A DNA stretch of 64,000 bases from Candidatus Gastranaerophilales bacterium. GTDB taxonomy: Bacteria > Cyanobacteriota > Vampirovibrionia > Gastranaerophilales > Gastranaerophilaceae. Numbering within the stretch: the stretch's first letter is position 1; each line of letters opens with the position of its first letter. The stretch lies in NCBI GenBank assembly GCA_928722015.1, contig CAKMWI010000007.1, positions 186,001-250,000 of the forward strand, given 5' to 3'. Below the pieces are notes generated by a model. That model ran no database searches, was not told the origin of the DNA, and saw nothing but the letters and a program-made list of their open reading frames with translations. Below, piece by piece: positions 33,872-44,100 of this stretch. A program made the position numbers and the translations under genes.

Positions 33872-33912
33872 GAACAATAATCTTGGGAGGAGATTTTGGG
33901 ATAGTTTGTACA
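33843..33912 (-). ncRNA. candidate small RNA with anti-SD motif
   Basis: A minus-strand transcript must feed the terminator. A TTGACA (33936-33931) with a weak -10 (TGTACA, 33912-33907) would start it near 33900, giving about 60 nt containing CTCCTCCC, complementary to Shine-Dalgarno sequences, before the terminator hairpin. This layout is common in trans-acting small RNAs. The -10 is poor, so confidence is limited. Confidence 0.35.
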
Positions 33913-33971
33913 TGCATGATAATTCAATCATGTCAAATTCGTTACATTTAAAATATAAAATTTAACAAAAA

Positions 33972-34000
33972 TTTACAAATTTAACTTTTTATATTATAAT
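33972..34000 (+). promoter_or_regulatory. promoter of aroQ with leaderless spacing
   Basis: TTTACA (33972-33977), 17 bp, TATAAT (33995-34000), AAAATT, ATG. There is no SD. Confidence 0.7.
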
Positions 34001-34006
34001 AAAATT

Positions 34007-34462
34007 ATGGAAAAAGATTTAAATATACTTGTAATAAACGGTCCAAATATAAATATGTTGGGGGTAAGAGAGCCTGAGCAATATGGTTCTAAGTCTTATA
34101 AAGATTTAGAAATGGAACTGCATGAGTATTCTTTTGAGCTTGGTGTGAATTTAGAAATTTTCCAAAGTAATTTTGAGGGGGAAATAATTGATAAAATTCA
34201 GTATGCTCTTGGCAATTTCGATGGAATTATACTCAATGCAGGAGCTTATACACATACGAGTGTTGCGATTCGTGATGCTTTAACTTCTGTAAAAATCCCG
34301 ACTGTAGAGGTTCATATTTCAAATATTTATAAAAGAGAAGAATTTAGGCATAATTCAATGTTTGCAGATGTTTGTGTGGGACAAATTACAGGTTTTAAAA
34401 TTGATAGTTATAAATTAGGGCTTCAAGGGCTGGTTAATTTTTTAACCAGTGCTAATGACTAA
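34007..34462 (+). CDS. aroQ: 3-dehydroquinate dehydratase, type II
   Basis: 151 residues, normal length. VINGPNINMLGVREPEQYG carries the catalytic Arg/Tyr loop, then FQSNFEGEIID, ILNAGAYTHTSVAIRDAL and VEVHISN with the catalytic His. It dehydrates 3-dehydroquinate in the shikimate pathway. Single-gene unit, probably leaderless. Confidence 0.97.
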   Translation: MEKDLNILVINGPNINMLGVREPEQYGSKSYKDLEMELHEYSFELGVNLEIFQSNFEGEIIDKIQYALGNFDGIILNAGAYTHTSVAIRDALTSVKIPTVEVHISNIYKREEFRHNSMFADVCVGQITGFKIDSYKLGLQGLVNFLTSAND

Positions 34463-34521
34463 TCCAAGTTAGGATGCAGATATTTTAAGGCAAATGTTGT
34501 TAATATAGACTATTTAACGTG

Positions 34522-34848
34522 CTATTTTTTAGCAACAAATTCTTGATGAACTTTTTCAATCATTTTTAAAGTTTCATCTTCTGTATGGGTTTTTGCATAA
34601 TTATCAATAGCTCTATTTAATTCTTGAGCCAATTTTGGATTTTTTTCAAGGAATTTTAAGTCATTTTCAATTGAATCTGATGAAATTTGAGATTTACCTA
34701 AAGATGCTTCTGGTACATTGGCCAAATCTTTAATTTCTTTAGATTCAGTTGGGCTAACCGGGGTTTCTTCCTGAACAGTTTCCGGCTGTACAGGTTTTTG
34801 GATACCTTTGAAGTTTACACTGTTGATATTGTTGTCTATTTCTCTCAT
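34522..34848 (-). CDS. small disordered protein with VNFKG motif (108 aa)
   Basis: Start follows AAGGTGAT. The N terminus MREIDNNINSVNFKGIQKP carries the recurrent F-K-G motif. A Pro/Glu/Val-rich linker follows, then a helical C-terminal 60 residues (NDLKFLEKNPKLAQELNRAI...). It has no signal or membrane segment. Unknown function; grouped with the other F-motif proteins. Confidence 0.6.
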   Translation of the reverse strand: MREIDNNINSVNFKGIQKPVQPETVQEETPVSPTESKEIKDLANVPEASLGKSQISSDSIENDLKFLEKNPKLAQELNRAIDNYAKTHTEDETLKMIEKVHQEFVAKK

Positions 34849-35028
34849 AGTATCACCTTACTTTCAGAAGATTAACTTCATTCTCTATCATCATGTTATG
34901 GTTTCTGTTTAGAAAACACCTAAATAATATTTTTTGCTACTTTAAAGTACAAAAAATTACAAAAATTTACATGTAATTCTTCAATAATTTTTCATGTTAT
35001 GATGTATTATATACTATAAAAGGATGTA

Positions 35029-36159
35029 ATGCAAATTATGAATTTAGAAAAATTGGTGAAAAATTTATGGTGGGCTATAACAGCTTTTAAAACTATTAAT
35101 GATTTACCTGATTCTGTTGTTTTTATAGATTCTGAAGGATTTGTAAAACGTGCAAATCGAAAGGCTTTTGAATGTTTTGGATTTACAATTGAAGAAACAA
35201 ATCCTATAAAAATTGAAGATTTTATTAAAGAAGGTTTAACTGCGGTACATAATTCTATAAAATATCAAAGACCTGTTGCCGCGACCGCAACAATTCCCGG
35301 CAGAGAATTTTATGTTGAATTGAACGCAGTAAAAAAAGGCAGTGGTTTTTGTTTGACTATCAGGGATTTAACCAGACTCACTAATGAGATTGTAACTGAA
35401 GAAAAAATTGCAAAATTCAATAGTGAGAAAAATGCTATGCTTGTTAAGCTAGAAGGTGATATAAAATCTCCGATTACATCTATTTCAGGATTTTCTCAAG
35501 GGCTTTTAGATGGTCTTGGTGGCGAGTTAACTGAAAAACAAACCAAATATATTAAAATCATTAATTCAAATTCAAACGAACTTTATCATTTTATGGATAA
35601 GTTATTGGAATTTACCTATGCAGAATCTTCATTATATGAAGCAGTATATCAAAATTTTGATATTGTAGAAGTTTTTAAAGGTATAATCAAAGATTTTGAG
35701 CCTGAGCTGGAGGCTAAAAAACTGGCATTTGATTTTGATTATGATAGTATTGATAAACGTACTGTATATACAGATTTTAAAGCGATACAAAAAACCTTGC
35801 GTAATATCTTGGAAGTAGCATTGGCTATGACTGACACTGGATATATTATTGTGAAGTTACGTCTTCCGGATGAAAAAACTGCGGCACGATTTGGTTTAAA
35901 ATCTCCAGAACAGCTAAAAGGGTATATTCATCTTTCTGTTAAAGATACGGGAATTGGTGTTCCTGAAGAGGATATGAAATATTTATGCGAACCCTATGCT
36001 CAATTGGAAAGTGGTAAGAAGAACTTTTTAAGATCATTAAAACTCGGAACTGCAACTATATTAGCCAAAAGAACCGGTGGAAATATTTTTGTTAGTTCTG
36101 AAGTTATGAAGGGCACAATGTATGATATAGTTTTCCCTATTGAAAAAGGAAATAGATGA
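35029..36159 (+). CDS. PAS-containing histidine-kinase-like protein with lost catalytic residues
   Basis: 376 residues. PAS domain about 20-125 (DLPDSVVFIDSEGFVKRANRKAF), a HisKA-like helical hairpin about 130-200 and a HATPase-type domain about 205-372. The usual H-box H-E/D-L-K-x-P reads LEGDIKSPITS with G143 in place of the phospho-acceptor His. The N-box reads RNILEVALAMT with V263 in place of the Mg-binding Asn. The D-box KDTGIGV (D306) remains. It is therefore probably a pseudokinase sensor. Its end overlaps the ABC ATPase gene by 4 nt. Confidence 0.85.
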   Translation: MQIMNLEKLVKNLWWAITAFKTINDLPDSVVFIDSEGFVKRANRKAFECFGFTIEETNPIKIEDFIKEGLTAVHNSIKYQRPVAATATIPGREFYVELNAVKKGSGFCLTIRDLTRLTNEIVTEEKIAKFNSEKNAMLVKLEGDIKSPITSISGFSQGLLDGLGGELTEKQTKYIKIINSNSNELYHFMDKLLEFTYAESSLYEAVYQNFDIVEVFKGIIKDFEPELEAKKLAFDFDYDSIDKRTVYTDFKAIQKTLRNILEVALAMTDTGYIIVKLRLPDEKTAARFGLKSPEQLKGYIHLSVKDTGIGVPEEDMKYLCEPYAQLESGKKNFLRSLKLGTATILAKRTGGNIFVSSEVMKGTMYDIVFPIEKGNR

Positions 36160-37154
36160 GCAGCGTAATTTTAAAAAATATTAGAAAAACATATGATAAT
36201 AACAAAACTGTTATAAATAATGTTAATTTGGAAATAAAAGATAAGGAGTTTATAGTCCTTGTTGGTGCTTCCGGCTGTGGAAAATCTACTTTATTGAGGA
36301 TGATAGCTGGATTGGAAGATATTTCTGAAGGCGAAATATATATTGGAGAGAATAAGGTTAACAATATTGCTCCAAAAGATCGTGATATTGCGTTTGTTTT
36401 TCAGAGTTATGCTCTCTACCCGCACATGACTGTACGGGAAAATATTGCATTCGGATTGAAGATGAGGAAAGTTGATAAGGCGACTATAGAAAAAAAAGTT
36501 CAGGAAGCTGCGGAAATTCTTAATCTCGGTGAGTATTTAGATAGGAAGCCAAAACAACTTTCAGGAGGACAACGTCAACGTGTTGCTTTAGGAAGGGCAA
36601 TTGTCAGAAATCCTAAGGTGTTTTTGATGGATGAACCTTTATCTAATCTTGATGCTAAACTTAGGGTGCAAATGCGTTCTGAAATAAAAAAATTACATGA
36701 AAAACTTCAGACAACATTTATTTACGTAACGCATGACCAAACAGAAGCTCTTACTATGGGAGATAGAATTGTTGTTTTAAATAATGGAGATATTCAGCAG
36801 GTTGATAGCCCTGAAGAAATTTATAACAATCCTAAAAATACATTTGTTGCTGGATTTGTTGGATCTCCACAAATGAATTTCATTAATGGTAAAGACTTAG
36901 GTTTAGATGAAAATATTTTATATGGGATTCGTCCTGAAAAAATGATTAAATCAGATGGAGATATAAACTTGACTGTAGAAGTAGAAATTTCAGAAATGTT
37001 GGGAAGTGAAAAAATTGTCTACTTTACTATAGGTAATAACAAATGTTCTGCAAAGCTAGATGCAGATTGTAAAATTGATAAGAATATAAATTTGTCAATC
37101 AAGAGTTCTGATTTATATAAGTTTGATGCCAAAACAGGTAATAGAATTTATTAA
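36156..37154 (+). CDS. sugar-type ABC importer ATPase (MsmK/UgpC-like)
   Basis: 332 residues. Walker A GASGCGKST, Q-loop VFQSYALYPHMTV, signature LSGGQRQRVALGRA, Walker B VFLMDEPLSNLDAKLR and switch THDQTEA are complete. The C-terminal TOBE-like part is shorter than in MalK (about 370 aa). It energises carbohydrate importers; no permease or binding protein is nearby, so it may serve several importers. It is translationally coupled to the PAS pseudokinase gene, an unusual partner. Confidence 0.92.
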   Translation: MSSVILKNIRKTYDNNKTVINNVNLEIKDKEFIVLVGASGCGKSTLLRMIAGLEDISEGEIYIGENKVNNIAPKDRDIAFVFQSYALYPHMTVRENIAFGLKMRKVDKATIEKKVQEAAEILNLGEYLDRKPKQLSGGQRQRVALGRAIVRNPKVFLMDEPLSNLDAKLRVQMRSEIKKLHEKLQTTFIYVTHDQTEALTMGDRIVVLNNGDIQQVDSPEEIYNNPKNTFVAGFVGSPQMNFINGKDLGLDENILYGIRPEKMIKSDGDINLTVEVEISEMLGSEKIVYFTIGNNKCSAKLDADCKIDKNINLSIKSSDLYKFDAKTGNRIY

Positions 37155-37199
37155 TATTAGTGAATGTCTTTTATTGCAGTTAATAAATCATTGAACACT

Positions 37200-38189
37200 T
37201 TACTGATGAGATGAAATTGAAATATAAGCTTTTAGTATCTTATTTTCAACAGTATCGTTTATTGCTTTTTGAAGTTTATCCAGCGGGTAAGTGGTAGATA
37301 AACCTGAAACTTTAACTCTTTTTGACTTTAAAAGTTCTAACGAATCTTTTAAATCTGATGGGGATGGAGAATAGCTTCCTAGGACAGTCAATTCTCTATA
37401 ATAGATTTCGTTATTTTGATATCCGTTATTTTGTGGCGTGCTGGAAAATACTAAGATTTTCCCACCGTCTCTGACATATTTAAGAGCTGTTGCAATAGCC
37501 TTATCTGAACCTGATGTCATAAAAACTCCGTCGGCTTTTATGCTTTCACACATTTCAGGAACCAGGAAAGCTTCAATTCCAAGATTTTTTAATAACTCAA
37601 CTCTGGAAGAAATTAAATCACATCCTATAACATTCATACCAAAAGCCTTAAGTGCTTGAGCCATCAAAATTCCGATAGAGCCGAGCCCGATTACTAAGGC
37701 TGTTGAGTTTTCTCTCAGATTTGTTCTTTTAACAGCTCTGATACAACAAGCCAAAGGTTCATAAAATGCAGCTTCATCATTAGTAAGATTTTGTGGTTTA
37801 AGGTAGGCGACATTTTTTAGATGTTCTTCTGAAACAAAAACATATTCACTAAATCCTCCAGGTTTGATATTTGTTTCTTTAAAATGTCTGCACATTGAAA
37901 TATTACCGTTTTTACAGTATTCACATTTACCACAAGGAATATGATGCGAAGTTACAATAGTATCTCCGCATTGAAAATTTGTATCAGAATCAATTTCAAT
38001 TATTGAAGCAACAATTTCATGTCCCAGCACTGTGCCGTTTTTGGAAATACCTTGTTTAAGTTTAACTATATCAGAGCCGCATAGTCCGCATCCCAAGACT
38101 TTAACTATAGCACCTTTTCTTTCGTTTAATTTTTCATCTTCACGTTCTTTTATCACAATATTTTTATTTTCGATTTCAGCAGCTCTCAT
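37200..38189 (-). CDS. zinc-dependent medium-chain dehydrogenase
   Basis: 329 residues from ATG 38189 (MRAAEIENKN) behind AGGAGG; a longer upstream frame runs through the terminator and is rejected. Catalytic zinc motifs CGLCGSD and GHEI, structural zinc CGKCEYCKNGNISMC and nucleotide-binding VIGLGSIGIL are present. Alcohol or polyol dehydrogenase; substrate unknown. Distant relative of the gene at 26685. Confidence 0.85.
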   Translation of the reverse strand: MRAAEIENKNIVIKEREDEKLNERKGAIVKVLGCGLCGSDIVKLKQGISKNGTVLGHEIVASIIEIDSDTNFQCGDTIVTSHHIPCGKCEYCKNGNISMCRHFKETNIKPGGFSEYVFVSEEHLKNVAYLKPQNLTNDEAAFYEPLACCIRAVKRTNLRENSTALVIGLGSIGILMAQALKAFGMNVIGCDLISSRVELLKNLGIEAFLVPEMCESIKADGVFMTSGSDKAIATALKYVRDGGKILVFSSTPQNNGYQNNEIYYRELTVLGSYSPSPSDLKDSLELLKSKRVKVSGLSTTYPLDKLQKAINDTVENKILKAYISISSHQ

Positions 38190-38216
38190 ATTTGTCCTCC
38201 TAGAAAATTGTAACAT

Positions 38217-38243
38217 AAAAAGCCGGATTTTTTCCGGCTTTTT
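38217..38243. terminator. terminator of the OPA-family transporter gene
   Basis: AAAAAGCCGGA (38217-38227) pairs with 38233-38243, loop TTTTT, 27 bp after the transporter stop on minus. A TGTTACAAT just beyond it could restart transcription for the dehydrogenase. Confidence 0.9.
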
Positions 38244-38269
38244 CATGTGTATTTATATGTATAGCTTTA

Positions 38270-39685
38270 TTAAGATTTTTTTGCAGAATCTTTCTTATAC
38301 TCTTCAATTGCAAGTATGGTACAAATTATTAAGCAGATAATTCCAGAAACCAACCAGAAGTAAATTGCACCATCCCAATTTTCCTGTCCGTTTTTACCGA
38401 GTTTGTCAACTAAAAATCCTGTACCTGTAGCTGACAGGAATGCTCCAATATAGCCAAATGTTCCGGTGAAACCTGTAGCGGCTGAGGCAACTTTTTTGGA
38501 ACTTGATTCTACTGCACAAAGTCCTCCAATCATCATTTGAGGTCCGTAAGTAAATGCTCCTAACAAACCTATGATTACATAATCTAAAGGTCCTATTGTA
38601 TTGAATTTTAATGCAATTATACAAATAATGACACCAACAAGATAAATTAAATTAACAGGAGCTCTTTTCCCTTTAAATAATTTATCTGAGATAAGTCCTG
38701 CACAAATTGTACCGCAAATTCCAACTAATGGTAGGGATGCAATCTTATTTGTAGCAGAAGCCAGAGAATCCCCTTTTGCTTTACTCAAGTACATAATCAT
38801 CCAATCTTCTGCCCCAAATCTAATCACATAAACAAAGATATATGCAATGGCAAGCATCCAAATGGTTTTATTACATAAAATATATTTTTTGAAAATTTGA
38901 ACATAAGACATATCGTCTTCTGCTTTTTTTTCTTCTGCAGATTGTTGTTTAACAGGTTCGTTTCTATAAACTTCAACATCAGGCAGTCCTAAAGATTGTG
39001 GTCTGTCTCTAAGTCTGTCAAATAACCATATTGCAGTTATAATTGCTAAAGCTCCTGGAACTAAAAATGCTGCTCTCCAACCAAAATGAGCTGCAATATG
39101 GCCGGCAATAATAAAACTTAAAAATGTTCCTGTTTGGTGAGAACAAGACCATAATGACCATTTAGTACCACGTTCTGAGTTTGAATACCAGTATGTTAAA
39201 CTTTTCGCAACAGCAGGAAATCCGGCAGATTGGAACCATCCGCTTACACCCCATAAGAATGCTAAAGTCCATAGTAAAACTATTGCAGACATTTTAGTAC
39301 TTAGTCCGAGTATAGCTACAGCATTTGGAGCTAGAGCAAAAAGAATATTTGCAAGTGCTGTCATTAAAAGTGCTGTAGGCAAAAATTTTCTTACATCAGA
39401 GCCGTCAGCCAAAACTCCGTTTACAAATTTACCAATACCATAAGTTAGGTAAAGAGAGCTGCCTAACAGGCCTAATTCCGTTGCAGAATATCCGAATTCT
39501 TTCATAATTCCAGGTAGTGCAACTGCGATATTTTTTTTGCAAAGATAGAATATTGTGTAACCTATAAAACAAGCATAAAATATTCTTAATCTCCAATGTT
39601 TATACATAGAATCTACTTTTTCAGAATCTTGTATAGTGTCTTGAATTGGAGGCTCTTTATAAAATGCCCCTAATCTTTTTAACAT
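38270..39685 (-). CDS. organophosphate:phosphate antiporter-family MFS transporter
   Basis: 471 residues, twelve membrane segments. KHWRLRIFYACFIGYTIFYLCKKN near the start, YGIGKFVNGVLAD, WSLWSCSHQTGTFLS and RFGAEDWMIMYL are the family hallmarks of GlpT/UhpT/UhpC proteins. It would exchange a sugar phosphate or glycerol 3-phosphate for phosphate. UhpC-like sensor function is less likely without UhpAB. AGGAGA precedes the ATG. Confidence 0.9.
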   Translation of the reverse strand: MLKRLGAFYKEPPIQDTIQDSEKVDSMYKHWRLRIFYACFIGYTIFYLCKKNIAVALPGIMKEFGYSATELGLLGSSLYLTYGIGKFVNGVLADGSDVRKFLPTALLMTALANILFALAPNAVAILGLSTKMSAIVLLWTLAFLWGVSGWFQSAGFPAVAKSLTYWYSNSERGTKWSLWSCSHQTGTFLSFIIAGHIAAHFGWRAAFLVPGALAIITAIWLFDRLRDRPQSLGLPDVEVYRNEPVKQQSAEEKKAEDDMSYVQIFKKYILCNKTIWMLAIAYIFVYVIRFGAEDWMIMYLSKAKGDSLASATNKIASLPLVGICGTICAGLISDKLFKGKRAPVNLIYLVGVIICIIALKFNTIGPLDYVIIGLLGAFTYGPQMMIGGLCAVESSSKKVASAATGFTGTFGYIGAFLSATGTGFLVDKLGKNGQENWDGAIYFWLVSGIICLIICTILAIEEYKKDSAKKS

Positions 39686-39698
39686 AATTTTTATTCTC

Positions 39699-40613
39699 CT
39701 ATTTATTCTTAATTACTTGAATATTTCTGGTTTCTGTTAATTCTTGTCTGGCGTTTTTAATAATTTCTTTTTTTTCTTCGTCTAAACTATGACCATTAAC
39801 TAATCTGTCAATAAATCCTGTATTTAATTTGGTTGCTTTTTCCAGAGCACCTATTTCTTCTAGTACAGGTTTTATTTGATTAAAATCATATCCAAAAGTT
39901 TGTTTGGAATTGTATATAAGCATATCTCCTTCTTGAGAAGTGATAGGTTCTCCTCCTTGTTCAAAATATAATTTAAAAACAGACTTTAAATCTTGAAGTT
40001 CTGATTGGAGGGTTGTTATTGTTTGTTGTATTCTCAAAAATCTTTCAAATAAATATTCAACATTATCCAGCTGTTTATTTTCCCAGTCGAATTTTTGTAA
40101 GTAAAGCTTTTTTAATTTTGGGTAAGCTAAAGCTAATCCCATAGTATCACCCATTGCACGATGGTGATCTTTTAATTCAACTTTAAATTTTTCGGTTAGA
40201 GCATTTAACCCGTGGGCTTCAAGTTCAGGATAAACCTCTTTAAACATTTGTTGAGTATCAATTCTTTCGTTTTTAATTTCATTACCTGTAACTCTTTTAG
40301 ATGCTTCATTTATAAATGTATAGTCAAAGATTGCATTATGTGCAACTATGGGATAATCTCCAATAAATTCCAGAATGTCAGGCATTATTTCTTCTTCTGT
40401 AGGTGCATCTGCTACCATATCAGCAGTGATACCGTGAATTGCAATACTTGATTTTCGAATATGTTGTTGCGGATTAATAAGTGTTTGAAATTCATCTTTT
40501 ATTTTTCCATTTTCTAAACGTAAAGCCGCAAATTCGACCATTTTTTCTCTAGTGTAATCTAATCCTGTTGTTTCAGTGTCTAAAACTATCTCAATTACTT
40601 TTTTTCTTGCCAT
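39699..40613 (-). CDS. DnaQ-like 3'-5' exonuclease
   Basis: 304 residues. DEDDh exonuclease motifs: Exo I VLDTETTGLDY, Exo II VAHNAIFDYTFI, Exo III LKDHHRAMGDTMG. The C-terminal 120 residues are helical and not found in the minimal epsilon subunit. Proofreading or RNA-end trimming. It ends 13 bp before the transporter gene start; the two may be co-transcribed. SD AGGACA. Confidence 0.85.
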   Translation of the reverse strand: MARKKVIEIVLDTETTGLDYTREKMVEFAALRLENGKIKDEFQTLINPQQHIRKSSIAIHGITADMVADAPTEEEIMPDILEFIGDYPIVAHNAIFDYTFINEASKRVTGNEIKNERIDTQQMFKEVYPELEAHGLNALTEKFKVELKDHHRAMGDTMGLALAYPKLKKLYLQKFDWENKQLDNVEYLFERFLRIQQTITTLQSELQDLKSVFKLYFEQGGEPITSQEGDMLIYNSKQTFGYDFNQIKPVLEEIGALEKATKLNTGFIDRLVNGHSLDEEKKEIIKNARQELTETRNIQVIKNK

Positions 40614-40706
40614 TTCTTTGTCCTAATTAGTGCTATATAGATGATAGCACAAAAATTTTTTCCATGATAGAATATGAAGTGTTAGTTAACTTTATGGGGT
40701 AAAATT

Positions 40707-41030
40707 ATGGCAAATGTAATTGATGTAAATGATGAAATATTTGAACAAGAAGTTGTAAATTCTTCAATACCTGTCGTTGTTGATTTTTGGGCAACTTGGT
40801 GTGGACCTTGTAGAAAGCTCGGGCCGGTTATAGATGAAATTGCTGAATCCTATGATGGAAAAGTTAAGTTTGTGAAAGTTAATACAGAAGAAAATTTAGA
40901 AACTGCAAAGAAATATTCCATCAGCGGACTCCCTAGTCTTTTAGTTTTCAAATCAGGGGAAGCTGTTGAAAGAATGACCGGTTTAATGCCAAAATCTACA
41001 ATTATTTCCAACATTGAAAAGCATATTTAA
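40707..41030 (+). CDS. trxA: thioredoxin
   Basis: 107 residues, exact thioredoxin length. Active site FWATWCGPCRKLGP and the cis-Pro loop SGLPSLLVFKSG are present. General protein disulfide reductant. SD GGGGT. Single-gene unit ending in a strong terminator. Confidence 0.98.
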   Translation: MANVIDVNDEIFEQEVVNSSIPVVVDFWATWCGPCRKLGPVIDEIAESYDGKVKFVKVNTEENLETAKKYSISGLPSLLVFKSGEAVERMTGLMPKSTIISNIEKHI

Positions 41031-41050
41031 TTTGTTTGTATAAATTTTTG

Positions 41051-41083
41051 AAAAATAACATGGGCATTGTCCATGTTATTTTT
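41051..41083 (+). terminator. terminator after trxA
   Basis: AAAAATAACATGG (41051-41063) pairs with 41071-41083, 7-nt loop, then T run. Confidence 0.92.
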
Positions 41084-41194
41084 TGTGTAACAAATTGTTA
41101 AATAGCTTTAATATTTACCTGATTCAACTAAAGTTTTTGGTGAAAATTCCGATAATTCTATATGTATAACTTTAATGGATAAAGGGCAAATATA

Positions 41195-44100
41195 GTGAAA
41201 GTTTCATCAAAAGAACATTCGAATTTAGGAACCTCAGATAATACAACTGGGGTTACTATTGATGCGGATTTAGCTGCTCAGTATAATCCTCGTGTAGTTG
41301 AATATGCCCTTAAATTAAAAGCAAAAAACGGGAATAAATATTCAGATGAATTTTATCTTGAATATGCCAGAAATATTGACTTACAAGAAATGAACGGAAA
41401 ATATGGGCTTGGATTGGCTCAAATGGCTGCAGCCTGTCCTATTCAAGACTCTGATTGGGCCGGTTATTCCTATGAAGAAATTCTTCAAATGGAGAATAAT
41501 GGTTATAAAATTCCTGAAGAAGTTTTATTATGGGCGCATGCTCAGCAAGAATCCGATGTTACTGCTTACGAAGTTATTACAGGTAGTGTAGAAACAGATG
41601 ATAGCAGTTCAACAGATGAAGTTACCGGAGATTTTGATTTAAATAACTTGCAAAAAAAAGCTAAAGAATACACAACAAAAAGTGAAAAAGCAGAGGAGCA
41701 AGCTCAAAAGAATTTAGAAGAGTTTAATACCTTAAAAGCAAAAGCTTCTAAAATCAAACAAGAAAAAGAAAATACTTATCAAGATTCTATGAAAGAGATT
41801 ACCAATCTTACTAATGAATGGAAAAAACTTGATGAAAAAAGTAAAAATGGCTCATTGTCAGCATCAGAACGAAAAAGATATCAAGATTTGAGCAGGATGC
41901 TGGGTAATGAGAGTTCAATAATGGATGATATTCAGGTTGACAGTAAAGATTTGGATGATTTACTATCATCAATGAATTTGTTGATGACTGGTGCAAATGA
42001 TAATATTACATTAGCAAATGATACCATTAAGGCTGCAAATGATCTTGCAGGATTTCAAGTAAATTATAATTCAGAACAAAAGACTTATAATACATCAGGT
42101 ATTGTGTATTCAAACTCCGGTCTTTTAACAGATTTATTGTACGGTGCTCCTGGCTCTACCATACAAAGAATTGCGCTAGATGCAGGTACAGAGTTGGCTC
42201 AACAGTCAGATGATATAATTACTGATATGAATACTCCTGAAAGCACTGAGTTGAACCAATTTGCAACAGAATATACAACTGAGGCTAAAAGAGTTCAGGA
42301 AAATGTAAAAAGTGTAAATGGCAATAATGATGAGAGTAAAAAAATGCAGGTTCAGGATGAAAATTCAACTCAGAATGCTGCAACAAACAGTGCTGTTAAT
42401 CAACCCGTCCAACAAGTAAATAAAAATTCTCAAAATAGTGATAACACTAGTAACGTTTCAAAATCTACAGGTAATAAAGATACTGAAGTTAGTAATGGAG
42501 GTAAAAATCCTAACTTCTTCGTATTACCATTGGGTGGCAGACCTGAATTGGCGCTTTTGGCAACAACTACATCAATAATCTCAACGGCAAATCTTAGAAA
42601 TAAACAAAAAGATGTTAATAATACAGAAAAGAAATTAAAAAAAGATTTACAAAAGACAAATAAAGAAGTTCAAAAGGTTTCAAGAGATGCAGATAGAATA
42701 GAGAAAAAGCATGCAGAATTTGTGCAAAGGGCAGACGCATATTCTGCTCAATTAGAAATGCTTGTGGCTGCTGAAGAAGAAAAACAACTTGCGGCACAAC
42801 AGGAAATGGAGAAAAAAGCTCAAAAACAAGCAGGTTCTAATTCTGTTGCTTCACAAAATCCTGTCAATGGTCAAAATAATGCAGCAAATACGACAGTTGC
42901 AGCCGGAACTATGGCTAATATGCAAGGAGTAAATTCTACTCAAGAAGAAGAAACAGAACAACAAACTCCTGAACAATCTCCTGAAATTGATGCTGTGATG
43001 AAACAGTTAAATTATTTATCTTCAGCTGACCAACAAATCATGGCTTCACTTGTTAAACCAATAGCTAAAGCAAAATCTTCAGTTGCAGCAAATCAAAAGT
43101 CAGCAAAATCATTAAAAGCTCAAAATGCTAGTCTTGATGAGAGAAATTCAAATAATAAAAAGGTTCAACGTAACACAATCATCTGTGGCGGTATGACTAC
43201 TGCGATGGGAGCATATAATATGGCTGTAGCTGTACCTTTGTTGCATACCGGAATTGCAATGTCATCATTCCCTCCAACGGCAGCTACTGGTGCGGCTTTG
43301 GTTGCATTTGCCACAAAATGGATTATTATTGCATCTTTGCAGCTTAGTTTGGGCCCTGGAGCAATTGCTTCTGGTACTGTCGGACTTGTGGCCAGCGGTG
43401 ATGTATCCGATGATATAAAAGAGCACGATAAGACTTATGCTGATGTTTTAAAAGCTTCAAATGCTAATAATAAAGCTTTAAGACTTGCAAATAATGTAGT
43501 AACTCAATCAGAGCAAATTGTTGCTCCTGATCCTGCAAACAGTGGTCCAAAATTCCAAAAGAACAATACTTCAGATAATATTATGAATAGTGATTTATCT
43601 ACTTCAAGAACTGAAGTAATGACATTTAAGGATATTAAAGATATTAATAATATTCCTCAAGGTCCTACTAACTTGAGTAATCCGTTGAATGATACTAAGA
43701 AATCTTCTCAGAATTCAAATGAGCCAATTCAGAATGATACAACTAGTAATTCTAATCAGGTAAATGAAACTGTAAAAGCTTCAACATCAGGTATATCAAG
43801 AACTAGTGCAACTACTTCTGCTGAAAATAAGCAACAAAAGACATTTACAATACAAAAAAATGAAGCAAATACAACTGGTGCTAATAATTATGTAAATCAG
43901 TCAAATATTGGGGCACGTGAAAATGCCGCAGAATCTATATCCGCACAACAAGTTAATGCTTTGCAAAACAACGGTATACAATCTTCTACTGCTCAAATTC
44001 AGCAAAATTCATTGGCTACAGGAAGAACTCAAGCAGTGGCAAAAGTCGGAGCTGCTAAGCCGACTAATATTGCATTTGCAGCTTCTCAGTCTGCAAGTGA

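Noticed and set aside
38406..38624. 72-codon minus-strand frame inside the OPA transporter
   Set aside because: It is out of frame within a clear transporter gene and has no start signals.
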